Shown here: positions 43,361 through 52,756 of the stretch, piece after piece
Layout of the letters: each line of letters begins with the position of its first letter
Numbering within the stretch: position 1 is the first letter of the stretch
Source of the DNA: Nonomuraea glycinis
GTDB lineage: Bacteria > Actinomycetota > Actinomycetes > Streptosporangiales > Streptosporangiaceae
Length of the DNA stretch: 64,000 nucleotides
Assembly: GCF_014646515.1 (NCBI RefSeq)
Contig: NZ_BMNK01000012.1
Span: 1 to 64,000 of the forward strand
Direction of reading: 5' to 3'
The notes under the pieces: model-generated
What the model was told of the DNA's origin: nothing
Databases searched by the model: none
The model's input: the letters and a program-made list of their open reading frames with translations, nothing else
Translations under genes and position numbers: made by a program

Positions 43361-44008
43361 GTGACTGATGCGCCTGACTGGCTCGCCCGACTGGCCGCGC
43401 AGGCCGCCCGGACCAGTGTCCCCGCCGGGTTGCGCCCGCCCCCGCGCGGTGGCCGGGCCGCCGCGGTGCTGCTGCTGTTCGGCGAAGGGCCGCTCGGCCC
43501 GGACGTGCTGCTCATCCAGCGCAGCGCGCTCGGGCGCAGGCACGCGGGGCAGCCGGCCTTCCCCGGCGGCGGCGTGGACCCGGAGGACGGCGGGCCGGTC
43601 GCGGCGGCGCTGCGCGAGGCTGAGGAGGAGACCGGACTCGAGCCTGGCGGGGTGCGCGTGCTGTGCACGATGCCCGAGCTCTACCTCTCGCACAGCGACA
43701 ACCGCGTCACCCCGGTGCTCGGCTGGTGGCACACGCCGTCCGCGGTGCACGCCGCCTCACCCGCCGAGGTCGAGTCCGTCGAGCGGGTGCCCGTCGCCGA
43801 GCTCGTCGACCAGGACAACCGGATCACGCTGCGGCACCCCCGCGGGGGCTCCGGGCCGGCGTTCCGGGTGCGGGGCATGCTGGTGTGGGGGTTCACCGCG
43901 ATGGTGCTCGACGCGGTGCTGCGCGAGGGCGGGCTCGAACGGCCGTGGGACCGCGACCGGGTGGAGGAGATCCCGCCCGACGTGTTAGAGCTCGCTGCCC
44001 GTGGCTAG
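43361..44008 (+). CDS. NUDIX hydrolase, CoA pyrophosphatase-like
   Basis: A 215-residue protein with the CoA-diphosphatase type NUDIX region: LLIQRSALGRRHAGQPAFPGGG followed by ALREAEEETGLEPG. The preceding R-x-HaGQ-pFPGG pattern is the NudL/CoA-se hallmark, so coenzyme A or its derivatives are the likely substrate. TTGGAGG precedes the GTG. It follows nth, as in mycobacteria (Rv3672c by memory), and converges with the HEAT-repeat gene by 24 bases. Confidence 0.88.
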   Translation: MTDAPDWLARLAAQAARTSVPAGLRPPPRGGRAAAVLLLFGEGPLGPDVLLIQRSALGRRHAGQPAFPGGGVDPEDGGPVAAALREAEEETGLEPGGVRVLCTMPELYLSHSDNRVTPVLGWWHTPSAVHAASPAEVESVERVPVAELVDQDNRITLRHPRGGSGPAFRVRGMLVWGFTAMVLDAVLREGGLERPWDRDRVEEIPPDVLELAARG

Positions 44009-44503
44009 CGCGATGCCCAGCGAGGCCCAGCCGGCCACGTCGGCGTCGCTGTCGCCGGTCAACCTGCGCAGCGTGGCCAGTCCGGTCCGGTCGGGCGGGT
44101 TGCCCAGCACGTGCTGCAGCGCGTAGGCCGCGCCGTACCTCACCCGGGAGTCGGCGTGGCCGGCCAGGTCGATCACCGAGGGCAGCGAGCGCGGGTCCGC
44201 CAGGTGGCCGAAGGCGATGAGCACCGAGTAGAGCACCATGGCGTCGTCCTCGCCGGCCGCCAGGTAGCGCAGGACGGGCAGCGTGCGGTCCACGTACACC
44301 GGGAGCATGCCGAGGATGTCGACGCCCAGCAGGCGCTCCGCGACGCTGTCGGCGGCGCACAGCCGCCGCGCCTCGATGAAGGACTCGAGATCGCCCCGCT
44401 CCCGCAGCATGGAGATCACCTGCCAGCGCACCGGTCCGTCGGGATCGGGGTCGTCGAGAGCGGCCTCGATGAGCTCGCGAACTGTTCTCGGGGCCGGCGG
44501 CAT
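43985..44503 (-). CDS. HEAT-repeat domain protein
   Basis: A 172-residue helical repeat protein; pairs of helices such as AERLLGVDILGMLPVYVDRT, VLYSVLIAFGHLADPRSLPS and RVRYGAAYALQHVLGNPPD are HEAT/PBS-lyase-like repeats. These are usually protein-binding scaffolds. ATG 44503 begins the first helix; GTG 44554 would add 17 residues; neither has a clear ribosome binding site. Not part of the mycobacterial version of this block as I remember it. Confidence 0.75.
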   Translation of the reverse strand: MPPAPRTVRELIEAALDDPDPDGPVRWQVISMLRERGDLESFIEARRLCAADSVAERLLGVDILGMLPVYVDRTLPVLRYLAAGEDDAMVLYSVLIAFGHLADPRSLPSVIDLAGHADSRVRYGAAYALQHVLGNPPDRTGLATLRRLTGDSDADVAGWASLGIALATGSEL

Positions 44504-44585
44504 AGCGATCACGGTAGCCAGCGCGCTATCGGGGTCCTGCCCGAAGACGTGCACACTTGACCGGATCCCTGGTTAGCTTTGAAGC

Positions 44586-45776
44586 GTGCGCGGTGATCTG
44601 CTTGACCTCATATTGATCGGCCTCGTGATCGCCTTCGGCGTCTCGGGTTACCGGCAGGGCTTCATCATCGGCGTCATGAGTTTCGTCGGGTTCGTCGGCG
44701 GGGCGGTGCTGGGCGTGTTCATCGCCCCGCCGATCTCCCGTGCCGTCGTCGACGGCGACACCCCGCAGGCACTGCTCGCCATCGTGATCGTCTTTCTGTC
44801 CGCGACGATCGGCCAGTTCGCCTCCTCCACCATCGGGGCCGTGGTGCGCAGCCATGTCACCTGGGAGCCCGCCAAGGTCGCCGACGCGGTCGGCGGCACG
44901 TTCGCCAGCGCGCTGTCGGTCCTGGTGATCGCCTGGCTGATCGGGTCACTGATCGTCTCGACGTCGTTCTCCCCGCTGGTGGACCAGGTCAAGGGGTCGC
45001 TGCTGCTCACCACGGTCGACGACGCCATCCCGCAGGCCGCGCGCAACTGGCAGCAGCCGTTCAAGAAGTTCATCGACCGCTCGGAGTTCCCGCCGGTCTT
45101 CGACCAGATCGGCGCCGGCCACATCGTGGACGTGCCGCCGCCGGCGCAGAGCGTTCTGCAGGGCGCCAAGCTGGGCCGCGCGCAGCGGGCCATCGTCAAG
45201 GTGCAGGGCACCGCCGAAAGCTGCAACAAGCACATCGAGGGCACCGGCTTCGTCTACGCCAGGGACCGCATCATGACCAACGCGCACGTCGTCGCGGGCG
45301 TCACGCGCGACCTGCAGGTCATCGACTCCGAGAACCAGCGCCACGCGGCCAAGGTGGTGCGCTACAACCCCCGCCGCGACATCGCCGTCCTGTACGTTCC
45401 GGGGCTGAACCTGCCGACCCTGGCCTTCGACGACTCGGCCGAGAAGGGCAACAACGCGATCATCGCCGGATTCCCCAAGGGCAAGGGGTTCACCGCCGAG
45501 CCGGCCCGCATCCGTGGCCGCCTCGACGCCGAGGGCCCCGACATCTACCGCAGCTCCAACGTCACCCGCTCGGTCTACGCGGTCCGGGGCAGGGTGCTGC
45601 CGGGCAACTCGGGCGGCCCGCTGCTGACCGTCGACGGCCGGGTGTTCGGCGTGATCTTCGCGGCCGCGATCAGCCAGGAGGAGACCGGCTACGCGCTGAC
45701 GGCCGCCGAGGTCAAGCCCGACGCCGACCGGGGCCGCACGGACACCATCGCCGCCGACACGCAGGCCTGCGACTGA
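44586..45776 (+). CDS. marP: MarP-type periplasmic serine protease
   Basis: A 396-residue protease. Four N-terminal helices form a CvpA-like membrane domain (residues 1-135: LLDLILIGLVIAFGVSGYRQG onward). The trypsin-like domain has His in MTNAHVVAG, Asp in NPRRDIAVLYV and Ser in LPGNSGGPLLT. A Cys near residue 220 (AESCNKHIEG) and a Cys at the C-terminus (DTQACD) may form the regulatory disulfide known in M. tuberculosis MarP, which supports acid resistance. GTG start; position after nth and NUDIX matches Rv3671c. Confidence 0.92.
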   Translation: MRGDLLDLILIGLVIAFGVSGYRQGFIIGVMSFVGFVGGAVLGVFIAPPISRAVVDGDTPQALLAIVIVFLSATIGQFASSTIGAVVRSHVTWEPAKVADAVGGTFASALSVLVIAWLIGSLIVSTSFSPLVDQVKGSLLLTTVDDAIPQAARNWQQPFKKFIDRSEFPPVFDQIGAGHIVDVPPPAQSVLQGAKLGRAQRAIVKVQGTAESCNKHIEGTGFVYARDRIMTNAHVVAGVTRDLQVIDSENQRHAAKVVRYNPRRDIAVLYVPGLNLPTLAFDDSAEKGNNAIIAGFPKGKGFTAEPARIRGRLDAEGPDIYRSSNVTRSVYAVRGRVLPGNSGGPLLTVDGRVFGVIFAAAISQEETGYALTAAEVKPDADRGRTDTIAADTQACD

Positions 45777-45790
45777 CCCAACCGGTCAGT

Positions 45791-45847
45791 CCGGCAGCGC
45801 CTTCAGGACCAGCCTGCTTCAGCCCGGCAGCGCCTTCAGGACCAGCC
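45791..45847. repeat. 24-bp direct repeat at the DUF309 gene end
   Basis: CCGGCAGCGCCTTCAGGACC plus four bases occurs at 45791-45814 and again at 45824-45847, 33 bases apart. The second copy encodes the last codons of the DUF309 protein; the first lies beyond its stop. It is a recent-looking in-frame 11-codon duplication. Confidence 0.85.
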
Positions 45848-46262
45848 GGATGGCCTGCGCCGGGTCGCTGTCGTAGCTCAGCCCGGACGCCGCCCTGCCC
45901 ACCGCGTCGTACGGCTCGCCGTAGCCCTGCACGCGGGCGGCTCCCCGGCCGAAGAGGGTCAGCGCGCCGCGCCCGTTGCCCCGCTGCAGGTGCGTCAGCC
46001 CCACGCAGATCTGCGCGAGCCCCTGCCACAGCTCGCGCTCCTCCTCAGGCGCGCACTTCCAGCGCCCCTCGAACACCTCGTGCGCGTTGAACGGCAGACC
46101 CTCGCTCAGGAAGCGTCGGCCGTCGGCCAGCGCCTGCTCGCTGCTCGGCGCGTAGTCGTCCGGGACCCTCGGCAGGCCGGGCGCGCCGTGCGGAAGCGGC
46201 CGGCCGTAGGCGTCTCGCGGCCGGGAGTTACGCGGCCGTCCCTCGGCATCACGGTCTCTCAT
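45819..46262 (-). CDS. DUF309 family protein
   Basis: A 147-residue DUF309 protein. The signature is the helix containing FNAHEVFEGRWKCAP, then ELWQGLAQICVGLTHLQRGN and a C-terminal GRGAARVQGYGEPY. The N-terminal 30 residues are Arg/Pro-rich. DUF309 folds as a small helical domain with a conserved HE..W motif; the function is not established. The start overlaps the epoxide-hydrolase-like stop (ATGA). Confidence 0.85.
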   Translation of the reverse strand: MRDRDAEGRPRNSRPRDAYGRPLPHGAPGLPRVPDDYAPSSEQALADGRRFLSEGLPFNAHEVFEGRWKCAPEEERELWQGLAQICVGLTHLQRGNGRGALTLFGRGAARVQGYGEPYDAVGRAASGLSYDSDPAQAIRLVLKALPG

Positions 46263-47179
46263 CGGTCCGGCTCCGGGTCCGCCAGCCAGCCGAGCAGCTC
46301 GTTGTCGAACATCTCAGGTGCCTCCTCGTGAGGATAGTGGCCCGCACCTTCGAGCAGCCGCCACCGGTAGGGGGCCGCGACGTAGCGGCTCGACCCCTGC
46401 GCGGTGCGCGGCAGGATGCACCGGTCCTGAGCTCCGTGCAGTTGCAGGGTGGGCGCCTCGATCTCGGTGCGCATGGCCTTGGCGTAACGCAGCCCGTCGG
46501 GGCGGAACTGGGAGCGGCCGAACCACCGGTGATATTCCAGCGCGCAGTGTGCCACGGCCGGGATCCGGAAGGCCTCACGATAGGTGCCGGCGGTCTCCTG
46601 ATCGGGCCAGCCGGGCGCCGACCAGCCGTCGAGCAGCTTGCCGACCAGCGCGGCGTTGTCCCGGGTCAGCCTGCGCTCGGGCAGCAGCGGAAGCTGGAAA
46701 CCGAGCCGGCGCCCGCTCGCCCTGAGCTGCCCGACCGGGTCGCTGAGCAGCGAGCCGCGCAGCCGCAGCGGGTGCGGCGCCGACACCGTGACCAGCCGGT
46801 ACACCGACTTGGGCTCGAACACCGCCATCGTCCAGCCGAGCAGGCCGCCCCAGTCGTGGCCGACCACGATCGCGCCCGTCTCGCCGAGCGCCCGGATCAG
46901 CCCGGTGGCGTCGGCGGCCAGCGTGGGCAAATCGTAGCCGCGCGGCGGCTTGTCACTGCCGCCGTAGCCGCGCAGGTCCACCGCGACGGCCCGGAACCCC
47001 GCCGCGGGAAGCGACCGGAGCTGCTGCCGCCAGGTCCACCAGAACTGCGGGAACCCGTGCAGAAGCAGCACCAGCGGGCCGTCACCGGCCTCCACGACAT
47101 GGAAGCGGGTGCCGCGGGCATGCACGGCACGGTGTGTCCACGGCCCCTCGATCCGGACGACCCCCTCGTCAGGTGCCAT
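46259..47179 (-). CDS. Alpha/beta hydrolase, epoxide-hydrolase-like (EphE type)
   Basis: A 306-residue alpha/beta hydrolase. The oxyanion motif is LLLHGFPQFWWTWR (HGxP), the nucleophile Asp in VVGHDWGGLLGW, and the late His in GAGHYPHEEAP. An Asp nucleophile with Trp following is typical of epoxide hydrolases rather than esterases. Located after marP, as ephE in mycobacteria. ATG 47179 overlaps the holin-like gene end by 11 bases. Confidence 0.85.
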   Translation of the reverse strand: MAPDEGVVRIEGPWTHRAVHARGTRFHVVEAGDGPLVLLLHGFPQFWWTWRQQLRSLPAAGFRAVAVDLRGYGGSDKPPRGYDLPTLAADATGLIRALGETGAIVVGHDWGGLLGWTMAVFEPKSVYRLVTVSAPHPLRLRGSLLSDPVGQLRASGRRLGFQLPLLPERRLTRDNAALVGKLLDGWSAPGWPDQETAGTYREAFRIPAVAHCALEYHRWFGRSQFRPDGLRYAKAMRTEIEAPTLQLHGAQDRCILPRTAQGSSRYVAAPYRWRLLEGAGHYPHEEAPEMFDNELLGWLADPEPDR

Positions 47180-47597
47180 CACGACTCACCGGCCCGGCCA
47201 CCGGGAGAGGCTGCTCCTCCGGCGTGGCGATGTCCTTGAGGCCCTTGAGCGACCTGGTGGTCCGCTTCATCCCGGCCAGGCCCTTCAGTCTGCGGGTCCC
47301 GATGAAGACCAGCAGCGCCGCGACGATCAGGTAGAACACCGTCACGATGAGGAAGGACACCCACATGGACAGCCACTGCGCCAGGAAGAACGCGATCGTG
47401 AACGACGCGAGGATCAGGCACAGGTGCGCGATGAAGGCGGCGCCGGCGAACAGGCCGCCGGCCGTGCCGACCCGCTTGGCGTCGAACCTGAGCTCGGCCT
47501 TGGCCAGCTCGATCTCCGAGCGGACTAGGTCGGAAATGTGGCTGCTCGCCTGAGCGACCAGCGAGCCCAGGGATTCTTCCTCGGGAGTCTGCGGCAT
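47169..47597 (-). CDS. Holin-X-like (phage holin family) membrane protein
   Basis: A 142-residue protein with an amphipathic N-terminus (LVRSEIELAKAELRFDAKRVG, the actinobacterial holin-X pattern) and two helices (GLFAGAAFIAHLCLILASFT and SFLIVTVFYLIVAALLVFIG). Despite the name this is a chromosomally conserved small membrane protein (Rv3669 position by memory), with unknown function. Starts an operon with the hydrolase and DUF309 genes. Confidence 0.8.
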   Translation of the reverse strand: MPQTPEEESLGSLVAQASSHISDLVRSEIELAKAELRFDAKRVGTAGGLFAGAAFIAHLCLILASFTIAFFLAQWLSMWVSFLIVTVFYLIVAALLVFIGTRRLKGLAGMKRTTRSLKGLKDIATPEEQPLPVAGPVSRDGT

Positions 47598-47952
47598 GAA
47601 CGTCTCCTATCGAGGCCTGGTGGCCGTGTCAATCATCATTCAGCGCGATATCTCGTACGTGAAGCGCACCGCCGTTATGTCCCGGCGGTGCGGCTTTTGC
47701 GACAGCCTCGCCAGTCCAAGCCGCATGAACGGCCGGGCACCGCCCCAGAAACCTGCCCACCACGAGCCCCGCAATCACCATTCACAGAACTACCCGATCA
47801 AAGAACATAGCGTCGAGGGCCGACGAGTCCGGCGTCACCCCCGCCTTCGTCGTACGGGCTGTGCCGGTAACAAGCGCGGCCTGGGCCGGTAACAGGCGCG
47901 GCCGTACACCCCAAAATTTCGGGATGTACGGCCGAGTGCCGGACTTTTGTCG
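47598..47952. other. Intergenic region, no gene
   Basis: No coding signal in 355 bases. It contains a hairpin at 47666-47691 (GCACCGCCG / CGGCGGTGC, then CTTTT on the plus strand) and the acs terminator at 47899-47934. Promoters of the holin-like operon should lie near 47600-47660. Confidence 0.6.
47899..47934 (-). terminator. acs terminator
   Basis: CGGCCGTACA pairs with TGTACGGCCG, extended by three G-C pairs after one mismatch, around an AAAATTTC loop. It sits 19 bases past the acs stop. Confidence 0.75.
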
Positions 47953-49926
<1,974 letters not shown>

Positions 49927-50216
49927 CTCGTGCTCCTTCTACGGCCAGATGGGATAGGTCGTCTCCCACTCCACCAGGTCAGGGGCCTCCACCACAAGAG
50001 GTCTAGACAGGTCTGTACCTTTGACTGTATGGGCCGCATTGTCAGTCAGACAGCGTGACAAATGCTATTAAAACGTTGTCGTCTCGGGATCTCTTAATTA
50101 TGGAACGAGACAATGAAGACGCATTTTTCGCGCTTTTTGGGTCCCCGCAGGGTTTCGGGGAAATGCCCGCTCCCTGCCCTCAGGGTCCCGCGGGCCCGCG
50201 GGTAGGGTCGGGTCCC

Positions 50217-51023
50217 GTGACAGACCCTTTGGCCGCGATCGCGCAGCTCCCCGGTGTCGCCGAGGCGGTCGACACCGCCCGCGAGGCCGTGGACCGGCTC
50301 TACCGCCACCGAGTCCTGCGCCGTGCCAGCCCGGCGGTGTCCACGGAGTCCTCCCTGCGTGGCGCCCGCGCCTCCGCGGCGATCGAGGGCGTGGACGTAC
50401 CCCTTGAGGCCCTGCGCAGGGACGAGGTGCACGATCCGGTCGTCCAGGGCGCTCTGCGCGCGTCGGCCGAACTGGGCCGGCTGGGGTCCACCTGGCGTCA
50501 GTCGCCCAGGCAGGTGCTCGCCCGGTTGCACACCGTGGCCGCGGCGGGGCTGGCGGACGAGCCGGACCTGGGCCGCCCGCGAGCGGTCCCAGACGAGCCG
50601 GACCTGGGCCGCCCGCGAGCAGTCCCGGATCCCCTGGGGCTGGGCCCGGCGCCGGCCGCCGAAGAGGCCGCGGCCCGCTTGGAGAGCCTTTTCACGCTGC
50701 TGTCCGCCCCGACGAAGGCGCCGGCGCTCGTGCTGGCCGCCGTCGTGCACGCCGAGCTCGCGGTACTGCGGCCGTTCGGCACCGCTGACGGCGTCGTCGC
50801 GCGCGCGGCCGAGCGGCTCACCCTGGTCGAGTACGGCCTGGACCCCAAATCGCTGGTAGCGGTGGAGGTCGGGCATCTCGACCAGCCGTACGCCGAGGGG
50901 CTGCGTGCTTACCTGACCGGCACACCTGAGGGGGTATCGCAATGGATACAACAGTGTGCCTCGGCGGTCACGCTCGGTGTGCGCGAGACGGCGGCGATCT
51001 GCGAAGCGATGCAGAGAGGCTGA
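50217..51023 (+). CDS. Degenerate Fic-like protein
   Basis: A 268-residue protein. The segment TESSLRGARASAAIEGVDVP resembles the N-terminal inhibitory-type region of Fic proteins (S-x-x-I/A-EG), and AVLRPFGTADGVVARAAERL corresponds to the Fic core HPFxDGNGRxxR but lacks the catalytic His and the DGN pair, so AMP transfer is unlikely. The central loop holds a perfect 12-residue duplication (DEPDLGRPRAVP twice). It is divergent from acs; GTG chosen because the sequence upstream is poor. Function unknown. Confidence 0.65.
   Translation: MTDPLAAIAQLPGVAEAVDTAREAVDRLYRHRVLRRASPAVSTESSLRGARASAAIEGVDVPLEALRRDEVHDPVVQGALRASAELGRLGSTWRQSPRQVLARLHTVAAAGLADEPDLGRPRAVPDEPDLGRPRAVPDPLGLGPAPAAEEAAARLESLFTLLSAPTKAPALVLAAVVHAELAVLRPFGTADGVVARAAERLTLVEYGLDPKSLVAVEVGHLDQPYAEGLRAYLTGTPEGVSQWIQQCASAVTLGVRETAAICEAMQRG
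50556..50627 (+). repeat. 36-bp in-frame tandem duplication
   Basis: Two 36-base units, differing at two positions, are directly repeated inside the Fic-like gene, giving two copies of DEPDLGRPRAVP. Confidence 0.9.
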
Positions 51024-51031
51024 CGACATAG

Positions 51032-51062
51032 CGGACGGCGTCTCGATAGGAGACGCCGTCTG
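51032..51062 (+). terminator. Terminator of the Fic-like gene
   Basis: A 12- to 13-bp stem (GGACGGCGTCT against AGACGCCGTCT) starts eight bases after the stop codon. The rest of 51063-51316 shows no gene. Confidence 0.8.
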
Positions 51063-51316
51063 CTCGTGCATCACACCGGGTTACCAAGCGTGCACCTCTA
51101 TTCGTCGGATCGGGTCAAGCCCGTCTCGACGCGCCTCCCGCGGCTGGTCGCGCGTGGGTGCCCGGTGGATGCACCCGGACAACTGGTCCGTGTCACCTTT
51201 GTACGACGGATCTGCCCTGATGGGAACCCCTGAGAACAAGACCTTTACCCGGCCGTGGCGGCGACGCGGTGTGCCGGGGGAAGTAGCGCCCGGGCGTGTG
51301 GTTACCAAGCCGTGAC

Positions 51317-51347
51317 GATCACACAGCGTGATCATCTTTATGTGATC
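51317..51347. promoter_or_regulatory. Inverted GATCAC/GTGATC repeats
   Basis: GATCAC-N5-GTGATC at 51317-51333, with another TGTGATC at 51341, lies 22-52 bases upstream of the small ORF at 51369. The spacing fits an operator for a dimeric regulator; the half-site resembles but does not match the Crp consensus. Confidence 0.4.
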
Positions 51348-51368
51348 GTTATCCCATAGGGAAAAAAC

Positions 51369-51557
51369 TTGGCGAAAACGCGACTTTGCTCCTCGACGAA
51401 AGTCGAGTGGATCGGGCAGCATACGGGGGTATCACCCGAAACCGCAGCGAGTGTGCGTGGGGATTGGTTTCCGGCTCCCATGCCTTGCCGTGGTCAAGTG
51501 ACGAAAGCTTTCTTCTATAACGGGACCGGCTCTACCCCCCCAGAGCCGGACCGGTAG
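51369..51557 (+). CDS. Small ORF or RNA gene before the tad locus
   Basis: A 62-codon frame from TTG with weak AGGG upstream encodes MAKTRLCSSTKVEWIGQHTG, then a segment with DWFPAPMPCRGQVTKAFFY. The segment sits between a palindromic promoter-like region and a perfect terminator (51557-51597), so a transcript of about 200-250 bases is likely. Whether it is translated is unclear: codon bias is weaker than in neighbours. Confidence 0.4.
   Translation: MAKTRLCSSTKVEWIGQHTGVSPETAASVRGDWFPAPMPCRGQVTKAFFYNGTGSTPPEPDR
51526..51549 (+). other. RNA hairpin inside the small transcript
   Basis: CCGGCTCT pairs with AGAGCCGG around a C-rich loop, seven bases before the terminator stem, giving two consecutive hairpins at the end of the transcript. 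Confidence 0.6.
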
Positions 51558-51597
51558 GCGACCCCCGCTCTCCCCCCCGGCGGGGGTCGCCCCTTTT
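51557..51597 (+). terminator. Strong intrinsic terminator
   Basis: GGCGACCCCCG and its complement form an 11-bp stem with a C-rich loop, followed by CCTTTT. It isolates the tad operon from the upstream transcript. Confidence 0.88.
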
Positions 51598-51715
51598 CCA
51601 GGTTTTCCACAGGCTCTGCGGCCGACGAGCCAGCTGTCCACAGAATCCCGTTCACCTCCGCGCGACCGTCCCGGTCCTCCGCATGCTGAGCCTCCCGAAC
51701 GACAGGGAGGCCCCG

Positions 51716-52756
51716 ATGCACCGCCCACTGGTCATCACCGAGGATCGAGACCTGCTCGACGACCTTGTTCGCATAGCCGCCGCGGCCGGAGCGCAGCTCG
51801 ACGTCGCCCACGTCCCGGCGCACGCCCGCCCCTTCTGGAGCCTGGCGCCCCTGGTGGTGGTCGGCGCCGATCTGGCCGACGCCGTGGCCGCCTTCGCACC
51901 GCCCGCCCGGGACCGGGTGCTGCTGGTGACCCGCGACCCCGGCCACCCGGACACCTGGCGACGATGCGTCACCGCGGGCGCCCAGGCGGTGGTGTCGCTG
52001 CCCGAGGAGGAGCGCCGTCTCGTGGACGAGTTCGCCGACGCGATGGAGCCCGATCCGCGTTCAGGCGCCGTCCTGTGCGCGATCGGCGGCCGTGGCGGCG
52101 CGGGCACCAGCGTGCTGTCGGCCTGCCTCGCCCTGCGCGCCGCCGGCGATCACCGGCGCACCCTCCTGGTGGACGCCGATCCCCTCGGCGGCGGCCTCGA
52201 CGCGCTGCTCGGCCAGGAGGAGACCCCGGGCGCGAGATGGGCGGACCTCGTAGCCAGGCAGGGCCGCATCAGTTCCGCCGCCCTCCAGGCCGCGCTGCCG
52301 TCCTGCGGGGATCTGGCGGTGCTCTCCTTCCATCGAGGTGCGACCCAGGCCATTCCGGCGCAGGCCATGCGCTCGGTCCTGGAGGCGGGCCGCCGCGGCT
52401 TCGACCTGGTGGTCGTGGACCTTCCACGGCACCTGGACCCGTCCGCGATCGAGGCGCTCAGCAGGGCGAGCCGCACACTCCTGGTGGCCACCGCCGACGT
52501 GCGCGGCGTCCTGGCCGCCGCACAGGTCCTGGAGCAGGCCGGACGGCACACGGCCGACATCCGCGCGGTCATGCGCCCCGGCATCCTCGACCACGACGTG
52601 GCGGCCGCCTCCCTTGGCATCCCCGCGGCCGGGCACCTGGCCGACCAGCCGCGCCTGACGGCCACCCTCAACCGCGGCGATCTGCCGAAACTCGGCCCGC
52701 GCACCGTGCTGGGCGGCTTCTGCGCATCGCTCCTGCACGACCTGCTGCCCGCATGA
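51716..52756 (+). CDS. ssd: TadZ/Ssd-type P-loop protein
   Basis: A 346-residue MinD/CpaE-type ATPase at the head of the tad locus. The N-terminal 120 residues are receiver-like (RPLVITEDRDLLDDLV; PLVVVGADLADAV). The P-loop is unusual: AIGGRGGAGTSVLSACLAL, with Thr in place of the usual KT/KS, so nucleotide binding may be altered; LLVDADPLGGGLD is switch-like. Mycobacterial Ssd (Rv3660c) in this position affects septum formation; TadZ proteins localise pilus machinery. AGGGAGG precedes ATG 51716. Confidence 0.85.
   Translation: MHRPLVITEDRDLLDDLVRIAAAAGAQLDVAHVPAHARPFWSLAPLVVVGADLADAVAAFAPPARDRVLLVTRDPGHPDTWRRCVTAGAQAVVSLPEEERRLVDEFADAMEPDPRSGAVLCAIGGRGGAGTSVLSACLALRAAGDHRRTLLVDADPLGGGLDALLGQEETPGARWADLVARQGRISSAALQAALPSCGDLAVLSFHRGATQAIPAQAMRSVLEAGRRGFDLVVVDLPRHLDPSAIEALSRASRTLLVATADVRGVLAAAQVLEQAGRHTADIRAVMRPGILDHDVAAASLGIPAAGHLADQPRLTATLNRGDLPKLGPRTVLGGFCASLLHDLLPA

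Noticed and set aside
51300..51370. Crp-binding site upstream of the small ORF
   Set aside because: The inverted repeat is GATCAC-N5-GTGATC, opposite in arm order to TGTGA-N6-TCACA, so a Crp site is not supported.
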